Assembly (NCBI RefSeq): GCF_002234675.1
Contig: NC_019879.2
Coordinates: forward strand, 28,289,063 to 28,353,062
Reading direction: 5' to 3'
Length of the DNA: 64,000 nt
From: Oryzias latipes
Lineage: Eukaryota; Chordata; Actinopteri; Beloniformes; Adrianichthyidae
Part shown: positions 1 through 34,266 of the stretch, piece by piece
Layout: every line of letters starts with the position of its first letter
How positions within the stretch are numbered: position 1 is the stretch's first letter
Notes under the pieces: generated by a model
Told to the model about the DNA's origin: nothing
Databases searched by the model: none
Seen by the model: the letters and a program-made list of their open reading frames with translations, nothing else
Program-made: the position numbers and the translations under genes

Positions 1-338
1 CTATCCTGGGTGTATTCCGCCTTTGCCCAACTACAGTATAACCGGGACAGCCTCCGGTAACCCCTCAGTCCCAGGGGGTTAGGAAAATGGATCCTCGCAT
101 CGAGCAGCCATATTGGATTAATTTTTCTACCCTTTGATCAAGTCACTTAAAACGGCACATTCTCAAAGCTGAGTCCCTGATTGGTCAACCTCCCCGCGCC
201 CTACCCCCAAATCGTGCAAGAGCACCTAAGATCCCGTCAGTACATTGACAAACATTGAAACTCGAAGCGCGAATGGCATCAGTTGTGAATGGTTCATTTG
301 AACCCCGACCGACCGTCCGTCCACTGTTTTCTCTTCAG

Positions 339-455
339 GTTCATCGGCTGGTGCTGGTCGACAGTAACGATGTGGTGAGAGGGATCGTCTCTCTGTCTGA
401 TCTTCTACAAGCCCTGGTTCTGTCTCCTGCAGGTATTGATGCTCTGTACTCGTAA
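339..455 (+). CDS. prkag3: AMPK gamma subunit, last coding exon (prkag3-like, partial)
   Basis: This is the final exon of a gene that begins left of the window. It follows a pyrimidine-rich acceptor ending CAG at 338 and encodes 38 residues plus TAA. The residues form the end of the fourth CBS motif of the regulatory gamma subunit of AMP-activated protein kinase, which binds AMP, ADP or ATP and signals cellular energy state. The segment VHRLVLVD followed by IVSLSDLLQALVL is diagnostic of gamma subunits. The ending SPAGIDAL is the form I know from the muscle-type gamma3 subunit rather than gamma1 or gamma2, so I prefer prkag3. Earlier exons are outside the window, and the 5' 338 bases are intron. 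Membership of the family is very likely; the paralogue choice is less certain. Confidence 0.85.
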   Translation, partial: VHRLVLVDSNDVVRGIVSLSDLLQALVLSPAGIDALYS

Positions 456-1859
456 TGACAACATCTGCCCCCCTCACCTCCTTCAACCTTCAATCCATCA
501 GCCTGATGCTTCTAGGTAAACCACCAGGGGCCTTTTCTACTTGCTTTTTCAATCGTGCTCTTTGAAATCTGCTTTCCATTCTTTTACCCATTCTCGGCTG
601 AAAATAATTTCTCCTTTTACAATGAAAACATCCCAGAAACCATCTCTTCCTGTAAGCCCATCGCCCTCCAGCGCTTTTTTAATCAACCTTCTGACTTCCC
701 TTAGGACCTTATATGTCCTCCTTCAAAGGTCTTATCAGTTCATAAATGCAGCTTTCAAGGATCCACACTTCACAAAAACAAACCAACCCTAAAATCTGTC
801 CGCCCACCAAAAACCCAAGAAAGTCCCGTCATCAGCCTCCTCAGTTTGAAGGCAGCCCTTCACATGATCCCAGTCAGCAAGCGTCTCCATGCTTCCCGTC
901 CTCGTCCGAACCGACCAGAACCTCCCAGGTAGGAAGGTCATAGCTGCAGATACCTTGCATCTTCACTTTTCCTGTAAGCACTGCTTCCCCAACTATTGTG
1001 GTTCTACTATTTCTGAATGAATTCCCTCATTAATGTGAAGCTGAAATACCAGCAACAGATTCATCATCAGTTTTGTGCCTGAAGCCGTTAATAATAAGAG
1101 CTTTTTTTGAAGCTGCACCTTTTTCTGGATGTTTCCTTGTCTTCTCACAGTTAAAGTTTCACTCCCATCATCTGTTTAATTATTGTCTACGAGTTTCCTG
1201 TGGTCCTCTAACCACGATTATGACGGTTTTAGCCTAAATCAAAAACCCCTGTCGTTTTCTAGGATATAATTTCTGCAGAGCGGTAGGAGCTCATTGAAAA
1301 TTCAACTTGAAGTTGTGGCCGATATCCACTATAAATTATATCGGCAACCTCAAATTATGATTATTAAATCAATTGTTTCCCTCTAGTATAAAACCTTTGG
1401 CATCTGCTGCTGCAGTCTGGTCTCAACAACACATTTACAGTTTTTTGTTTAAGATTTCAAATCTGTGTCAATCTTTGGGTTTCAATACGAAGGTCATGGA
1501 AACATGTTTGAATGTAAACATTCTTATAGCGTGTTTTGGAAAATAGCCTGTAATTGACGACACCCATTGAACTTTTAAGGTTCGCAGAGGCAACGATGCA
1601 TCACAATTCATCAAATGAGAAGATGTTTTTCATTCAAATGTTAAGAAAATTATAACAAAAAGGTGTTTTTTCGAAGATTTTGATTTTGTGTTTGTCTTTG
1701 AATAAGAATTGTTTGAATCCCAGCAATAACATTTACAAAAACCTACACAGAATTTTTCTCTTGAAATACTTTTTAACCTTTATTTTACCTGATAAAATCC
1801 CATTGATGTTAATGTGTCTCATTTGCTCTAGTTGATTCTTAAAATAGATTATAATAGTT
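456..1859. other. 3' flank of prkag3 and intergenic DNA
   Basis: Presumed 3' untranslated and flanking sequence after the prkag3 stop. Reading frames here are short and show no recognisable domain. I see no clear AATAAA close to the stop, so the transcript end is not placed. Confidence 0.5.
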
Positions 1860-2035
1860 CCATATAATATCATATATAATATAATATTATATTTATGATA
1901 TATTATTATATTATTATATAATATTATATTATATAATATAATATTATATGTAGCATATATACTGTACATATAGTATTATATTATATAATATAATATTATA
2001 TGTACAGTATATATGCTATATATATTCTATGCAAT
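1860..2035. repeat. AT-rich imperfect palindrome
   Basis: Almost pure A/T with TATAATAT-like runs. The segment around 1947-1972 (reading GCATATATACTGTACATATA) recurs as its reverse complement around 2003-2026, so the region can fold into a long cruciform or hairpin. It directly adjoins the left terminal repeat of the transposon that starts near 2046, so it may be expanded target sequence. Confidence 0.7.
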
Positions 2036-2045
2036 TATAAATATA

Positions 2046-4010
2046 TGTACCATAGTTTCACAACCATAGGGCGCACCGGGTCATTGGGCGCGGTCTCGGT
2101 TACGGGGCATATTTCAGACTTGGACACATACAAAACGGGCACCGGGTGTTAAGGCGCTGGCACATTAACGCCCTGCTTGGACCCTCAGAGCCTCCAGAGT
2201 GGGTTAATAAAAGAACCAGTCTCTGTTCTTTTAGAGGAAACCTTTTTTTTTTTTTTTTTATTTCTCCCTAACTGGGTAACACAAACTGAATGCGCGCTCA
2301 GCGCCTGACCCCCCTCCTTGTTGTTTATGCGGGTGCGTCTGCTTTCCTCCTTTCTACACAAGCGCTGGTGAAGAGACAGTGTAGTCCAACCATAACCGTT
2401 CGGCCTGGTACTTCCGTTCGGAGTCCTTTCGACAGAAGGTAACGTTACATAACACCACTTGGACAAACTACGTAGCGTTGAGATCTGCTCGGGCTCTAGA
2501 AATTTTCATTTCACATTCCCTTTTGTAGCCTAAAGTTATTTTCCCTGTCTACGCTCGACTTGGTAACCCTGGGTTAATGCGCGTGCAAGGCAAGTACATA
2601 AAGACATTCTCAATGGATCGCCAATATCTGGAGTCACCATGGAAATGCGTGGAGAAATAAAGAGAGCGCTATACTTCAGTGAGACGGAGTCTGAGATTTT
2701 AATGACGGCTTATGAAGATTATACGCCCATCAAAAAAGTAACAGGGCTGCATCATCGGCAAAAGAAAGAGTTTCTGCTTGGAGAAAAATAACGGACAAAG
2801 TAAACGCAAGAGTTTCTGACCGTATTTCCAATTACATTGTGATGTCTATATACTATATACAACTTATAAAACTTAAATGAATTGATTCAATTGGTAACAA
2901 GTAATGGAGTTAAATTTATTCAACCTAATTTCTTATGTCTACCCAACTCAATATTTTTTTACAGCTCAAATTTACATATTCATCTAACTAAATGTCACAT
3001 TACTCCAATTCTATTTAATGTTTTTCCATCTTAATTTATTGAACTTCTTGAACTCTAATATGCCAAAGTTAAAGGCTGCAGATTTTCTCATTTTTATAAA
3101 ATTAAAATAAATGTTACATTGTGGAGTTACCATCTATACCTTGCATTTAATTTTCATGACTCGTAACTTCAGTTCTTAAACCACATTGTTGCACTAGTGG
3201 TGCTAAATAACCTCATCATCCTCCCCCTCCCTCTCACTCATAGTGCAGAAAGAATGAAACATAACAGGGTAAAATATCTCGGCAAAACCCAGTAAAACAG
3301 CTAAACAACTAAACACATTTGGTCAAAAACCCACACTTAAACCCAAATCTGTCCAGACAGGCAAAGGGAATGGTATCCCACAATTCCTTGCGGTGCCGAT
3401 CTAACAGCAGCACCAAAGTTACACCTACTTAATTGAATTAATTTGAATGAAAGTAAAATAACTGTCTGATAATTAGGTGTTATTTTTAAGTTGACTGAAC
3501 TTAAACAAATTATTTATCTTAACTGAAGCAAATAATTAAGTTAGATCAAAGTAAAAAAGTTTCTTTCCAACATCCATATGTGGTCTTATCACCCTCTCAC
3601 GTGGAAAAAGTATTACCTGAGCTTCTTCATCCACTAAATCATCTTTAAATGGACACGCCATGCTGCTTCCCCTCTCTGAAAAAAAACTTACCTTCAACTA
3701 AACTAAACTTAAACTAATGGTCTATGCCAGTGGTTTATCTTACTGCAGGCAGGTGTGGGTGAACTGTTCCTCTGCTCACCCACACATCAATTAATCTGTT
3801 GACTGACTTAATGACTGGCAGCTTGCTGTTAAAACCTGTTCTGTACCAGTTTCAGTCTCATCGCTGCATTAAGAGTTATGATGATATTGTCACATGCTGT
3901 TCTCCCCATTCATCACGCTGCCTTTATCTACGCTTCCCAAATACACCCTTCTGTTTGGGAAAAAATAAAGACTTCTAAGTGTGCCTCATGGTTGTGAAAA
4001 TACGGTATAT
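2046..4010 (+). mobile_element. TIR DNA transposon with degraded Myb/SANT frame
   Basis: The two ends are inverted repeats of about 30 bp. Positions 2048-2076 (TACCATAGTTTCACAACCAT and on) match the reverse complement of 3980-4008 at most positions, and the inner bases GGGCGCAC / AGGCACAC also match. The interior carries a Myb/SANT-like frame at 2639-2815. The right half (about 3250-3690) has an inverted relative at 63590-63990, and the middle has inverted relatives at 62830-63057 and 61130-61205. Myb/SANT proteins accompany PIF/Harbinger transposons in fish, so that superfamily is my inference; no transposase domain is left inside this copy. Confidence 0.65.
2639..2815 (+). pseudogene. Myb/SANT-like protein fragment, frameshifted
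   Basis: Starting at the ATG at 2639, the first frame contains FSETESEILMTAYEDY. This resembles the first helix of Myb/SANT-like DNA-binding domains encoded by Harbinger-type transposons. The frame then runs to a stop just before 2795. The expected third helix is present in another frame as VSAWRKITDKVNARVSDRIS, so at least one indel has broken the gene. The domain would bind transposon ends. The same reading, also damaged, is visible on the - strand at about 62830-62960. The role is inferred from the helix pattern only. Confidence 0.55.
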
Positions 4011-4298
4011 TAGTAAAATATGTATGTGTGTATATACCGTATATATATATAGTTTTGAAAGCCTACAGTTAGTTGTTTTGGTTACTGGGCTGTCTGCCAT
4101 CTAAATTTGACAAGACTTTAATAAAAGAAAAATGTGTTTGTGGTTGTGGCTCATTTCCTCTGCAAAACTTTGTTCAACATTAAAAACAAAGACCAGGGGT
4201 TTCCAAATAATTTTTTAAAGCTTTATGAAAATCTGTGGAAAACACTTGGTCTTTAAAAATATTTACTTGACCTTAGTTTTATCCAAAACTCAAAATAA

Positions 4299-4508
4299 CC
4301 CTTGTGCTATGGGGGTCCAGATGACCCCACCCTTCCATTGACGTGTTCTCCCTACCATGACAAAGGTGGATAAAGGTGGAGAGATTTCATAGAAACCATG
4401 GACACCAGTGAAGATCACAAATCATTGAAGAAAAAAGGTTCACAGCACTGTCTAGTGGGTCTAGATGACCCAACTCCCAACGTTGAAGTGCCTAGGATAA
4501 CACAAGGG
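4299..4508 (+). mobile_element. TTAA-type miniature element, copy 1
   Basis: Member of a nine-copy family of about 200 bp with terminal inverted repeats CCCTTGTGCTATC / GATAGCACAAGGG. It lies in forward orientation, with terminal bases CCCTTGTGCTATG and ATAACACAAGGG. The flanking tetranucleotides have decayed from TTAA. It has no coding capacity. Confidence 0.85.
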
Positions 4509-4509
4509 A

Positions 4510-6430
4510 TAATTAGACATTTATTGTGATAGAACATGTGAATATTTCAAGAACTTTTCCATTTTAATGTGACCTGATATAAGCCCGTGTGCATTCTGCT
4601 TTGCAGTGTTTGCTTCATTTCGTTGTTATCAGGTTGCCTCACTGGTGTTTGTAAAGTTTTGGACATCCCTGGTTCAGATAAACGTCTTGGTTTGTGTGCG
4701 CATGTCATTGCCTTGCTGCCACATCATACCAGACTTATCCAAATAAAAGCTGTAAAATAAGAGCTTCAAAGAATCTGTCAGTAACGGACTCAATTGAAAG
4801 ACTTTGGTTTATTCTGATATGATGTAAACTCTGCTTTGATGAGGAAATGTCTTTACATTTTTATTCAGTTTAAGTTTTGTACAAGAGCATATTATTATTT
4901 TATGTCTGAATGGTTTCCCCCTAAACTTTCACCCTTGCTGTCTTCTTTTACAGATATCTACGAAAAAAGACGTTAAGACAGATTTTTACGCTTTGAGTGC
5001 TGAAGAAAAGGAAGCTTTCATGTTTCTGTGCTCAAGTGGAATCAGTCGGTTCCTACGAAACGCGTTTGAGCGGGAACGTTCCTGTCTGTCACTTCAGATG
5101 TTGGACTTTTGAGGTTCTTCTTTTAAAACGGAGGCACCAATCCATCACCAAGCAACTACTGAGAAGACATTCTTCATTCAAATTTTAAAAAATGTGCGTT
5201 TATTCAGAAAGAAAAGTTTTATCCTGTCGTTTAGTCAATTTGCTCAGAAAGTTGTGGGTTAAAATTCTTTGGGGTTTTTTGTAGGAGGTGTTATTATTTT
5301 TAGTTTTTTTCCTACATACATATAATTTTAAGTTTAGTTCCCTCTTTTTCAGGTCAAACATTTTTACGCCATAGACATAACTACTGTATGTACAGGTATT
5401 TGTGAAGCCTTTATGGCTTAATGCATCCTCACTGTGAAAACCCTAACACTGATGTCGAAAGACCGGTTAGAACAAAGTCTTATTGTTTTCTGATATAATA
5501 AAACAAATCGAAATGTTTTTCTCAAAGTTCCCATCAAATATTTCTGTTGGTGTTCAATTTTGTTGAAGATGCAAAATGTTAAATTTAGTTTAGGATAAAA
5601 GCTGATTTCTCATTTCTGGAATTGTACTCTGCTGCTGTAACCTGTTTCTTTTTTGTTTTTATTTTTGTTCATTTATTTCCTTTATCTAAATTGAAATATT
5701 TATAATTTGAAGGAGTCTTTTTGATTTTGGAGTCCTCAAATTAGGATAAACTACAAAGATGTCGCCCGTGACGTCTAAAAAAACACGTGCTCTTTGACGT
5801 ACCGTAACTCCTCGACTATTCATGCGATCAATGGTTGTGTCTGCTAAAAAACTAGACAGTGCTACACTATGTAGTGCCCTGGGTTTCAAAAGCAATTCGG
5901 ACACCAATGCTCACTACTTTATTTTTAACAGCAGAAATGACGTCATTGAATTTACGAAGTTGAAATCTAGTTCATATGAGCGTTTTGCGACAATTATTTA
6001 TGAGTCCACTGTCTTCTGAAGATAAAAAAACATTGATGGTTTATTAGAAAAATACATTTAAATAAAATTTAAATCGAGCATCGATGCACACTGGTTTTGC
6101 GCAGAGACTTATGGGAAATTTCTAGGGCTTTGGAATTGTAGACTGCGACAGCACTACAAAAGGGTGAACGCACTATATAGTGCATTATGTCGTGAGTAGG
6201 GAAGAAATTCGGAAACAACCACTGGGAATCAGCTGATTCTAACTCTTAGTGTTTTAAAGTAAAGTGTTGCATAATGGTGCAAAGCCACTTTTTTCACTTC
6301 AGTATCTGCTGGAACCATGTTAAATACACAAACGGTTGAAGAGTTACGGTAGTGGAAAGAATGTAAACGCTGGGGCTAAAGCTCTGGTGTTAAAGGGTCA
6401 AAGTGAATATATACACATAAATATACATAT
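4510..6430. other. Intergenic DNA without a recognised gene
   Basis: Short frames only. The paired phrases around 5858-5880 (CACTATGTAGTGCCCT) and 6170-6200 (CACTATATAGTGCATTATG) look like parts of one decayed dispersed repeat spanning about 5750-6210. Nothing here supports a gene. Confidence 0.5.
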
Positions 6431-6431
6431 A

Positions 6432-8525
6432 CAGTCGGGACCATAAATATTTGGACAGAGACACATTCTTTCTAATTTTGTTTCGGTACATTACCACAGT
6501 GAATTTTAAATAAAACAACTCAGATGCCATTAAAGTGCAGACTTTCAGCTTTTATTCCATAGGTTGAACAAAAAGATTGCATAAAAATGTGAAAAACTAA
6601 AGCATTTTTTAAACACAATCCCTTCATTTCATGGGCTCCTAAGTAATTGGACAATTGACTTCCATGCTATTTCATAGGCAGGTGTGGGCAATTCCCTTGT
6701 TATGTCATCATGAGTGAAGCAGATAAAAGGCCTGGAGTTGATTAGAGGACTCGTGCTTGCATTTTGAAGATTTTGCTGTGAACAGACAACATGCAGTCAA
6801 AGGAGCTCTCCATGCAGGTGAAAGGAGCCATCATTAAGCTGAGAAAACAGAAAAAAACCATGCCAGAAATTGCTACAGTATTAGGAGTGTCAACATCAAC
6901 AGTGTGGTACATCCTGAGAAAGACAGAAAGCACTGGTGAACTCAGCAACATAAAAAGACCTGGATGTCCACGGAAGACAACAGTGGTGGCTGATCGCAGA
7001 ATCATTTCCATGGTGAAGAGTTGGGATAGGAATAGAAGCCCCATGAAGCTTTCCCTGGGGTTCATGTAATTGTGCGGAAAAATGAACCATTCAGGGCTCT
7101 GAAACCACACACAACAGCAGCATCTGATGGCGGACTGGACGTATATCATATGCTTCAACTAAGCTCCTTGTAACACTTCATTGTGAAAATAATATAAAAA
7201 CAAAATGAAATAATGTTGCAAATGATGCTAAATGAATAAAAAAGGTAAAACAACACGAGTTACGTTTTCTGTGAGGAGTGCTTGAAACAGCAAAGCACAT
7301 ACATGAAGACAATTAAACATAAGGCAAAAAAAATGTTTCGCTGGTCGTAAACCAAAGATCTCTGGATGCAGACTCTGTGACTTTTCTACTAAGCTATCAC
7401 TGCTACTAATGATGCCCCATGCCATTATATATTTGTATAAGTATTTTCTTTATGAATAACGTTCATAGTGTACTCTCTTATTAGGAGAAACCGAGTTGAA
7501 AGGATCCTGGGCCACAGTACGTTTTTTACCAGGAACTATTGTAAAGTGCAATGAACTGACGCTGATTCCAAGACAGGGGAAACGATAAAACTGGTCGGGA
7601 AACGTTCAGGATTCTTTTATATTTATAGAGAAGCGCGCCCAACTGTTCAAACACAAGTCAGAGACATCTGAACCGTGGTTCGACCAAACGATGCATTTGG
7701 TGCTTCATTCGTCATCAACCACGTGATCTGCGCTATTTGACACACACCCCGAAAATTGTGCCGAACCACTCTGTTTCATGAAGATGATACAAGCGCCAAA
7801 GCGTCCGTGTCAAACGGGCCATCCCTAGTGAAAAGGAACCCGTTCACAACAGCCAACCAAGGAAACAACACTCCAGGAGGTAGGCACATCAATATCCAAG
7901 TCTACCATCAAAAGAAGACTGCATGAAAGTAGATCCAGAGGGTACACTGCAAGATGCAAGCCACTCAGCCTCAACAATAGGAAGGCTAGATTGGACTCTG
8001 CTAAAAAGCATCTAAAAATGCCAGTACAGTTCTGGAAAAACATTCTTTGGACAGATGAAACCTAAATCAACCTCTACCAGAATGACGGTAAGATAAAAGT
8101 ATGGAGAAGGTGTGGAGAAGCTCATGGTCCAAAGCACACTACATCATCAGTAAAACACGATGGAGGCAGTGTGATGGTCTGGGCGTGCATGGCTGCTAGC
8201 AGCACTGGGACACTAGTGTTTATTGATGACGTGAAACAGGACAGAAGCAGCCCAAGGAATTCTGAGGTGTTCAGAGACAGACTGTCTGCGCAGATCCAGG
8301 TGTTCCATTTGTCCAATTGCTAACGAGCCCATGAAATGAAGGGATTGTGTTTAGAAATACTTTAGTTTTTCACATTTTTATGCAATCTTTTTGTTCAACC
8401 CATGGACTAAAAGCTGAAAGTCTGCACTTCAATGGCATCTGAGTTATTTACAGTTCACTGTAGTAATGTACAGAAACTAAATTAGAAAGAATGTGTCTCT
8501 GTCCAAATATTTACGGTCCTGACTG
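6432..8525 (+). mobile_element. Tc1-like transposon with long terminal inverted repeats
   Basis: The ends CAGTCGGGACCATAAATATT and its near-exact reverse complement are flanked by TA at 6430-6431 and 8526-8527, the target duplication expected of Tc1/mariner elements. The inverted repeats extend for more than 200 bp on each side, up to the phrase AATTGGACAA near 6650 and its partner near 8320. The interior holds a broken Tc1 transposase in two blocks separated by about 750 bp of unrelated sequence. Many stops and frameshifts make this copy non-autonomous. Confidence 0.9.
6791..8320 (+). pseudogene. Tc1-type transposase pseudogene
   Basis: The first block (6791-7069) has the N-terminal helix-turn-helix with LRKQKKTMPEIATVLGVS, followed by the second DNA-binding region that includes a GCPRKT motif. 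These regions normally bind the inverted repeats. A foreign stretch of about 750 bp follows. The second block (about 7826-8320) carries pieces of the DDE catalytic domain in shifting frames, such as FWKNILWTDET and a fragment spelling GGGSVMVWACMA. Frameshifts and in-frame stops rule out function. Confidence 0.85.
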
Positions 8526-8527
8526 TA

Positions 8528-8889
8528 AATATATGTATGTGCATATACCTATATATTTATACATATGTCACTTTTTCTTTGAGGTTTTTCTGTTTAGTTT
8601 GTTTTTCTTTTGCAGACTTTATTGAACCACTGTCTCCTGCTTTAGTGGTGTTAACTGTCAGCAGCCCTCAGTCTGCTGGTGGATCCTCCTCAGTGTTTAC
8701 ACGGGGCTGGGTTGTTGACTCTGCCACCGTGTGTGTGCATCCTGGTCACAAGGCCACCAGTCTGCACGCACACACATAAACACACTCGGTTATGACTATT
8801 TCATTCTTGAGGCTTCTGCACTGATGCTCATAACTGTCGTTACTATGACTTAAGCTGCACACGAGATCCGGCTGCTGAAAGTGACGACG
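8528..8889 (+). promoter_or_regulatory. Presumed 5' region of the ferlin gene
   Basis: Non-coding sequence between the Tc1 element and the ferlin start codon. It should hold the promoter or 5' untranslated exon, but I see no decisive core promoter motif. The ATG at 8890 has A at -3 relative to the A of the start codon. Confidence 0.35.
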
Positions 8890-31286
<22,397 letters not shown>

Positions 31287-31700
31287 CGGAGCGGAGGAAA
31301 CCAGACTCGGCTGGGAATCGCAGCGTGAAGAAGAATCAAATGTTCATCTGAAATCACAACTTCTGACATAGAAACGTCCATTACAACCTAACAAAAGACG
31401 AACTCATAAACTTTATTTATAAGAGACTTCTGCTGTGAGCAGGCAGTATGTTGGTACAAAGGATCCCTACATGGAAACCATCAGGCTAAAATCATTAAAA
31501 GAAGAAAGTTAAATAAATAAAAACAGTCAACCAGATAAGTTCATCTATAAGCCATGTTTAAAAATCTCTGCATGCTGAAGTTCTCAGCAGGCAGTTCCAG
31601 AGGTGAGCTAGCATCTTTAAATATGAACAAAGTAAGACAGGAGTGTTCAGTCAGGAAACAATTTCACACATAACTGTCTGTCCTTCAAGTTTAAATAAAG
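31287..31700 (+). other. fer1l6: fer1l6 3' untranslated region and candidate poly(A) signals
   Basis: Non-coding sequence after the ferlin stop. AATAAA-type hexamers lie near 31512 (within AAATAAATAAAAAC) and near 31693 (AAATAAAG). Either could end the transcript. Confidence 0.5.
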
Positions 31701-32116
31701 TTCTTCAGTTTGAATTTTCTCAAATAAATGTGTGGTTCTTGTGAAGAAAGTCACGACTCGCTGTTGAACATCTGGGTTTGTGATAGGCTGACTTGTGTAC
31801 ATGAAGAGGAAGAGGAGGAGGATGAAGATGAAGTGACATTCTGGTCATTCGGGAGCATGCTGGGGCATTGAAGGATGAGGGGGGAGGACGAGGCAGAGAT
31901 GAGGGGGAGGATGACGGGCATGTTGCCAGTAGCTGCGCTGCAGAGGAAGCTGCTGGCGTTCTGCCTCTGCTGGTTCCTGGAAGCTGAAAAAAAAAAAAGA
32001 TTCAGTCACCAAAGGAAGTTCAGCATCTGAGACAGATTTGAACCTACAACCACGCATTTATGATAGAAATGTCCCAGGTTTATCACTGGAGATACCTTCT
32101 AAAAATAACCCGTTAA

Positions 32117-32319
32117 CCCTTGTGCTATCCTAGGCACTTTAATATTGGGAGTTGGGTCATCTAGACCCACTAGACAGAGCTCTGAACCTTTTTTCTTCAA
32201 TGATTTGTGATCTTCACTGGTGTCCATGGATTACATGAAATCTTTCCACCTTTATCCACCTTTGTCATGGTAGGGAGAACACGTCAATGAAAGGGGGGGG
32301 TCATCTAAGATAGCACAAC
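32117..32319 (-). mobile_element. TTAA-type miniature element, copy 5
   Basis: Reverse copy downstream of fer1l6. TTAA at 32113-32116 abuts CCCTTGTGCTATCC; the far end reads GATAGCACAA and has lost its terminal GGG. Confidence 0.85.
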
Positions 32320-32569
32320 ATAACACACAAAACCCCTTCCTCATTTTTCCCAGCTAATCAAACCCTTAACCCTATTCTCCTCTGCTAGCTTTAGGAGCAA
32401 GTTCCATCCTTTAGAAATGCAATCAGATGCTCCGTTTACTGGTTTGTGTGAAGTATGTCATAAAAGTAAAAAGTTAAATAAAAATAAAGTAAATGTATAC
32501 ATTTTCAATGTTAATAGTAACAAAAAGCAAGTAGGTTTAACTTTTAAATGTATTAAAATAATGTTAAAA

Positions 32570-33230
32570 ATTGTTTAACATAAATTATACCATGGTCCGG
32601 TTGAATACTCGATTCTGATTGGCTGCTGGGTATGCGTTAAAACCTGATAACCGCACGGTGAAAAAAGAAGTTCCGGTCGGCTAGCTTAAATGATTTGTAT
32701 CCCTGCGCCGGCTTCTGTAAAACAACCTTTTGCTTCATCATCTGGGCAAAAACAAGCGGTAAGCGATTAACTTTCCCTCTGAATTGATGCTTTATTCAAC
32801 CCATCGGGACGATCAGCATATATATAATCGCCGAATCCGAATCGCCGGAGGGAGCATGTTATTGCTACAAGAGAAGCTAGCAGCAGTGATGCCAGAAACT
32901 TTGTCTTTACTACGGTTCTCCTTCCTCTAAACACACACAATATGAACACACACTCCTCCCTCCGCTCTGACACCCCCCTCTGTCGCTGCACGCGCGCTCC
33001 TCTCCTCTCCTTTTTTCCGCTCCGTCGTGTGTGTGCGTGTGTGTTGGGGACTGCACGTGCCTGTGTGAGAGGACGGAGCGGAAAAAAGGAGAGGAGAGGA
33101 GCGCGCGTGCAGCTCCCTCCACAGCTCACTGTGACATTACTTTCTGTTAGGTAGTTAGCTGCTCAGCCCAGTAGAAATTTCAGAATAAAAGCACTTCAAT
33201 TGCTGCTTTACTTCCGTTGTGAGTTAATGT
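32570..33230. repeat. Dispersed repeat containing a perfect 42-bp inverted repeat
   Basis: The entry phrase ACCATGGTCCGGTTGAATAC next to TCGATTCTGATTGGCTG is familiar from dispersed fish repeats. Inside, 32985-33026 is the exact reverse complement of 33072-33113, with a GT-rich 45-base loop. No reading frame of interest. Confidence 0.6.
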
Positions 33231-33231
33231 G

Positions 33232-33436
33232 TTGTGAGGTAAGTTAATGTGTTGTGTTGTGACCCTTCTGGGCCATGAGTTAATGTGTTGTGAGTTAATG
33301 TGTTGTGAGTTATTGTGTTGTGTTGTGAGTTATTGTGTTGTGTTGTGTGTTAAGTTAATGTGTTGTGTGTAAAGTTAATGTGTTGTGTGTAAAGTTAGTG
33401 TGTTGTGTGTAAAGTTAATGTGTTGTGTTGTGTTGT
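33232..33436. repeat. Minisatellite of TTAATGTGTTGTG-type units
   Basis: About a dozen irregular repeats of AGTTAATGTGTTGTG and the variant GTGTAAAGTTAATGTGTT. The phrase GACCCTTCTGGGCCA occurs near 33260 and again near 33437, bracketing the array. Confidence 0.9.
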
Positions 33437-33643
33437 GACCCTTCTGGGCCACCGTAGTTTTTTCTATGTAGGTATGACATGGTCTGTCAACAAATTACAA
33501 TATGAACAATAAAAGTGTAAATGTGAATCTTGTCCATTCTCTTGCAATCAAACAAAAAAGGTGTAACTTACATTTTACAATAATTGTCATCCAAACTTTA
33601 GCCATAGTTTACATCAGAACCTCCCTCTAAAGTACACAGTTAT

Positions 33644-33848
33644 CCCTTGTGCTATCCTAGGCACTGTAACATTGAGAGTTGGGTCATCTAGACCCACTAG
33701 ACAGTGCTCTGAACGCGTTTTCTTCAATGATTTGTGATCTTCACTGGTGTCCATGGATTACATGAAATCTTTCCACCTTTATCCACCTTTGTCATGGTAG
33801 GGAGAACACGTCAATGGAAGGGTGGGGTCATCTAAGACAGCACAAGGG
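33644..33848 (-). mobile_element. TTAA-type miniature element, copy 6
   Basis: Reverse copy with ends CCCTTGTGCTATCCTAG and GCACAAGGG. It is flanked by TTAT on both sides (33640-33643 and 33849-33852), a direct repeat that differs from the TTAA of copies 2 and 9. Confidence 0.88.
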
Positions 33849-34266
33849 TTATATTGACAACATGACTAAGTCATTTGACTGTCTTGTTCGTAGACAACGA
33901 AACAAAGACTTGACATTCTGATGACACTGACATGTTAAATGACATAAAGACTTAGTTTTGAGAGATGATCTCAAGATTTTGAGCAAGTTACAGGCTTTTG
34001 CAAGAAATCCATAGTGTTTTGCTGTTTGTACAAATTGTTTTGAGAAATGCACACATGTATTTGCAAACTTCAAGTCTGATCTGAGAATTGTACTAAAGCG
34101 ACTGAGAAAAGCTGTAAGACCAAACTGTATTTATTTTTACTGTAACCAGCCGTTTCCTTTACACTTTTGTTTAGTGGGTCATAAAATTACATAAAAATGA
34201 ACATATCCTGTGTTTTAAAGTCTTACTCTGTATTTAACATTTGAAGCAAGATTTCCATGTAGTTCT

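Noticed and set aside
4997-5188. 63-codon frame after a TTTTACAG acceptor
   Set aside because: No partner exon, no recognisable domain and ordinary intergenic composition.
32767-33154. Overlapping frames around the 42-bp hairpin
   Set aside because: Low-complexity, present on both strands because of the inverted repeat, with no domain.
33232-33436. CRISPR-like regular repeats
   Set aside because: There are no unique spacers; this is a minisatellite in a vertebrate genome.
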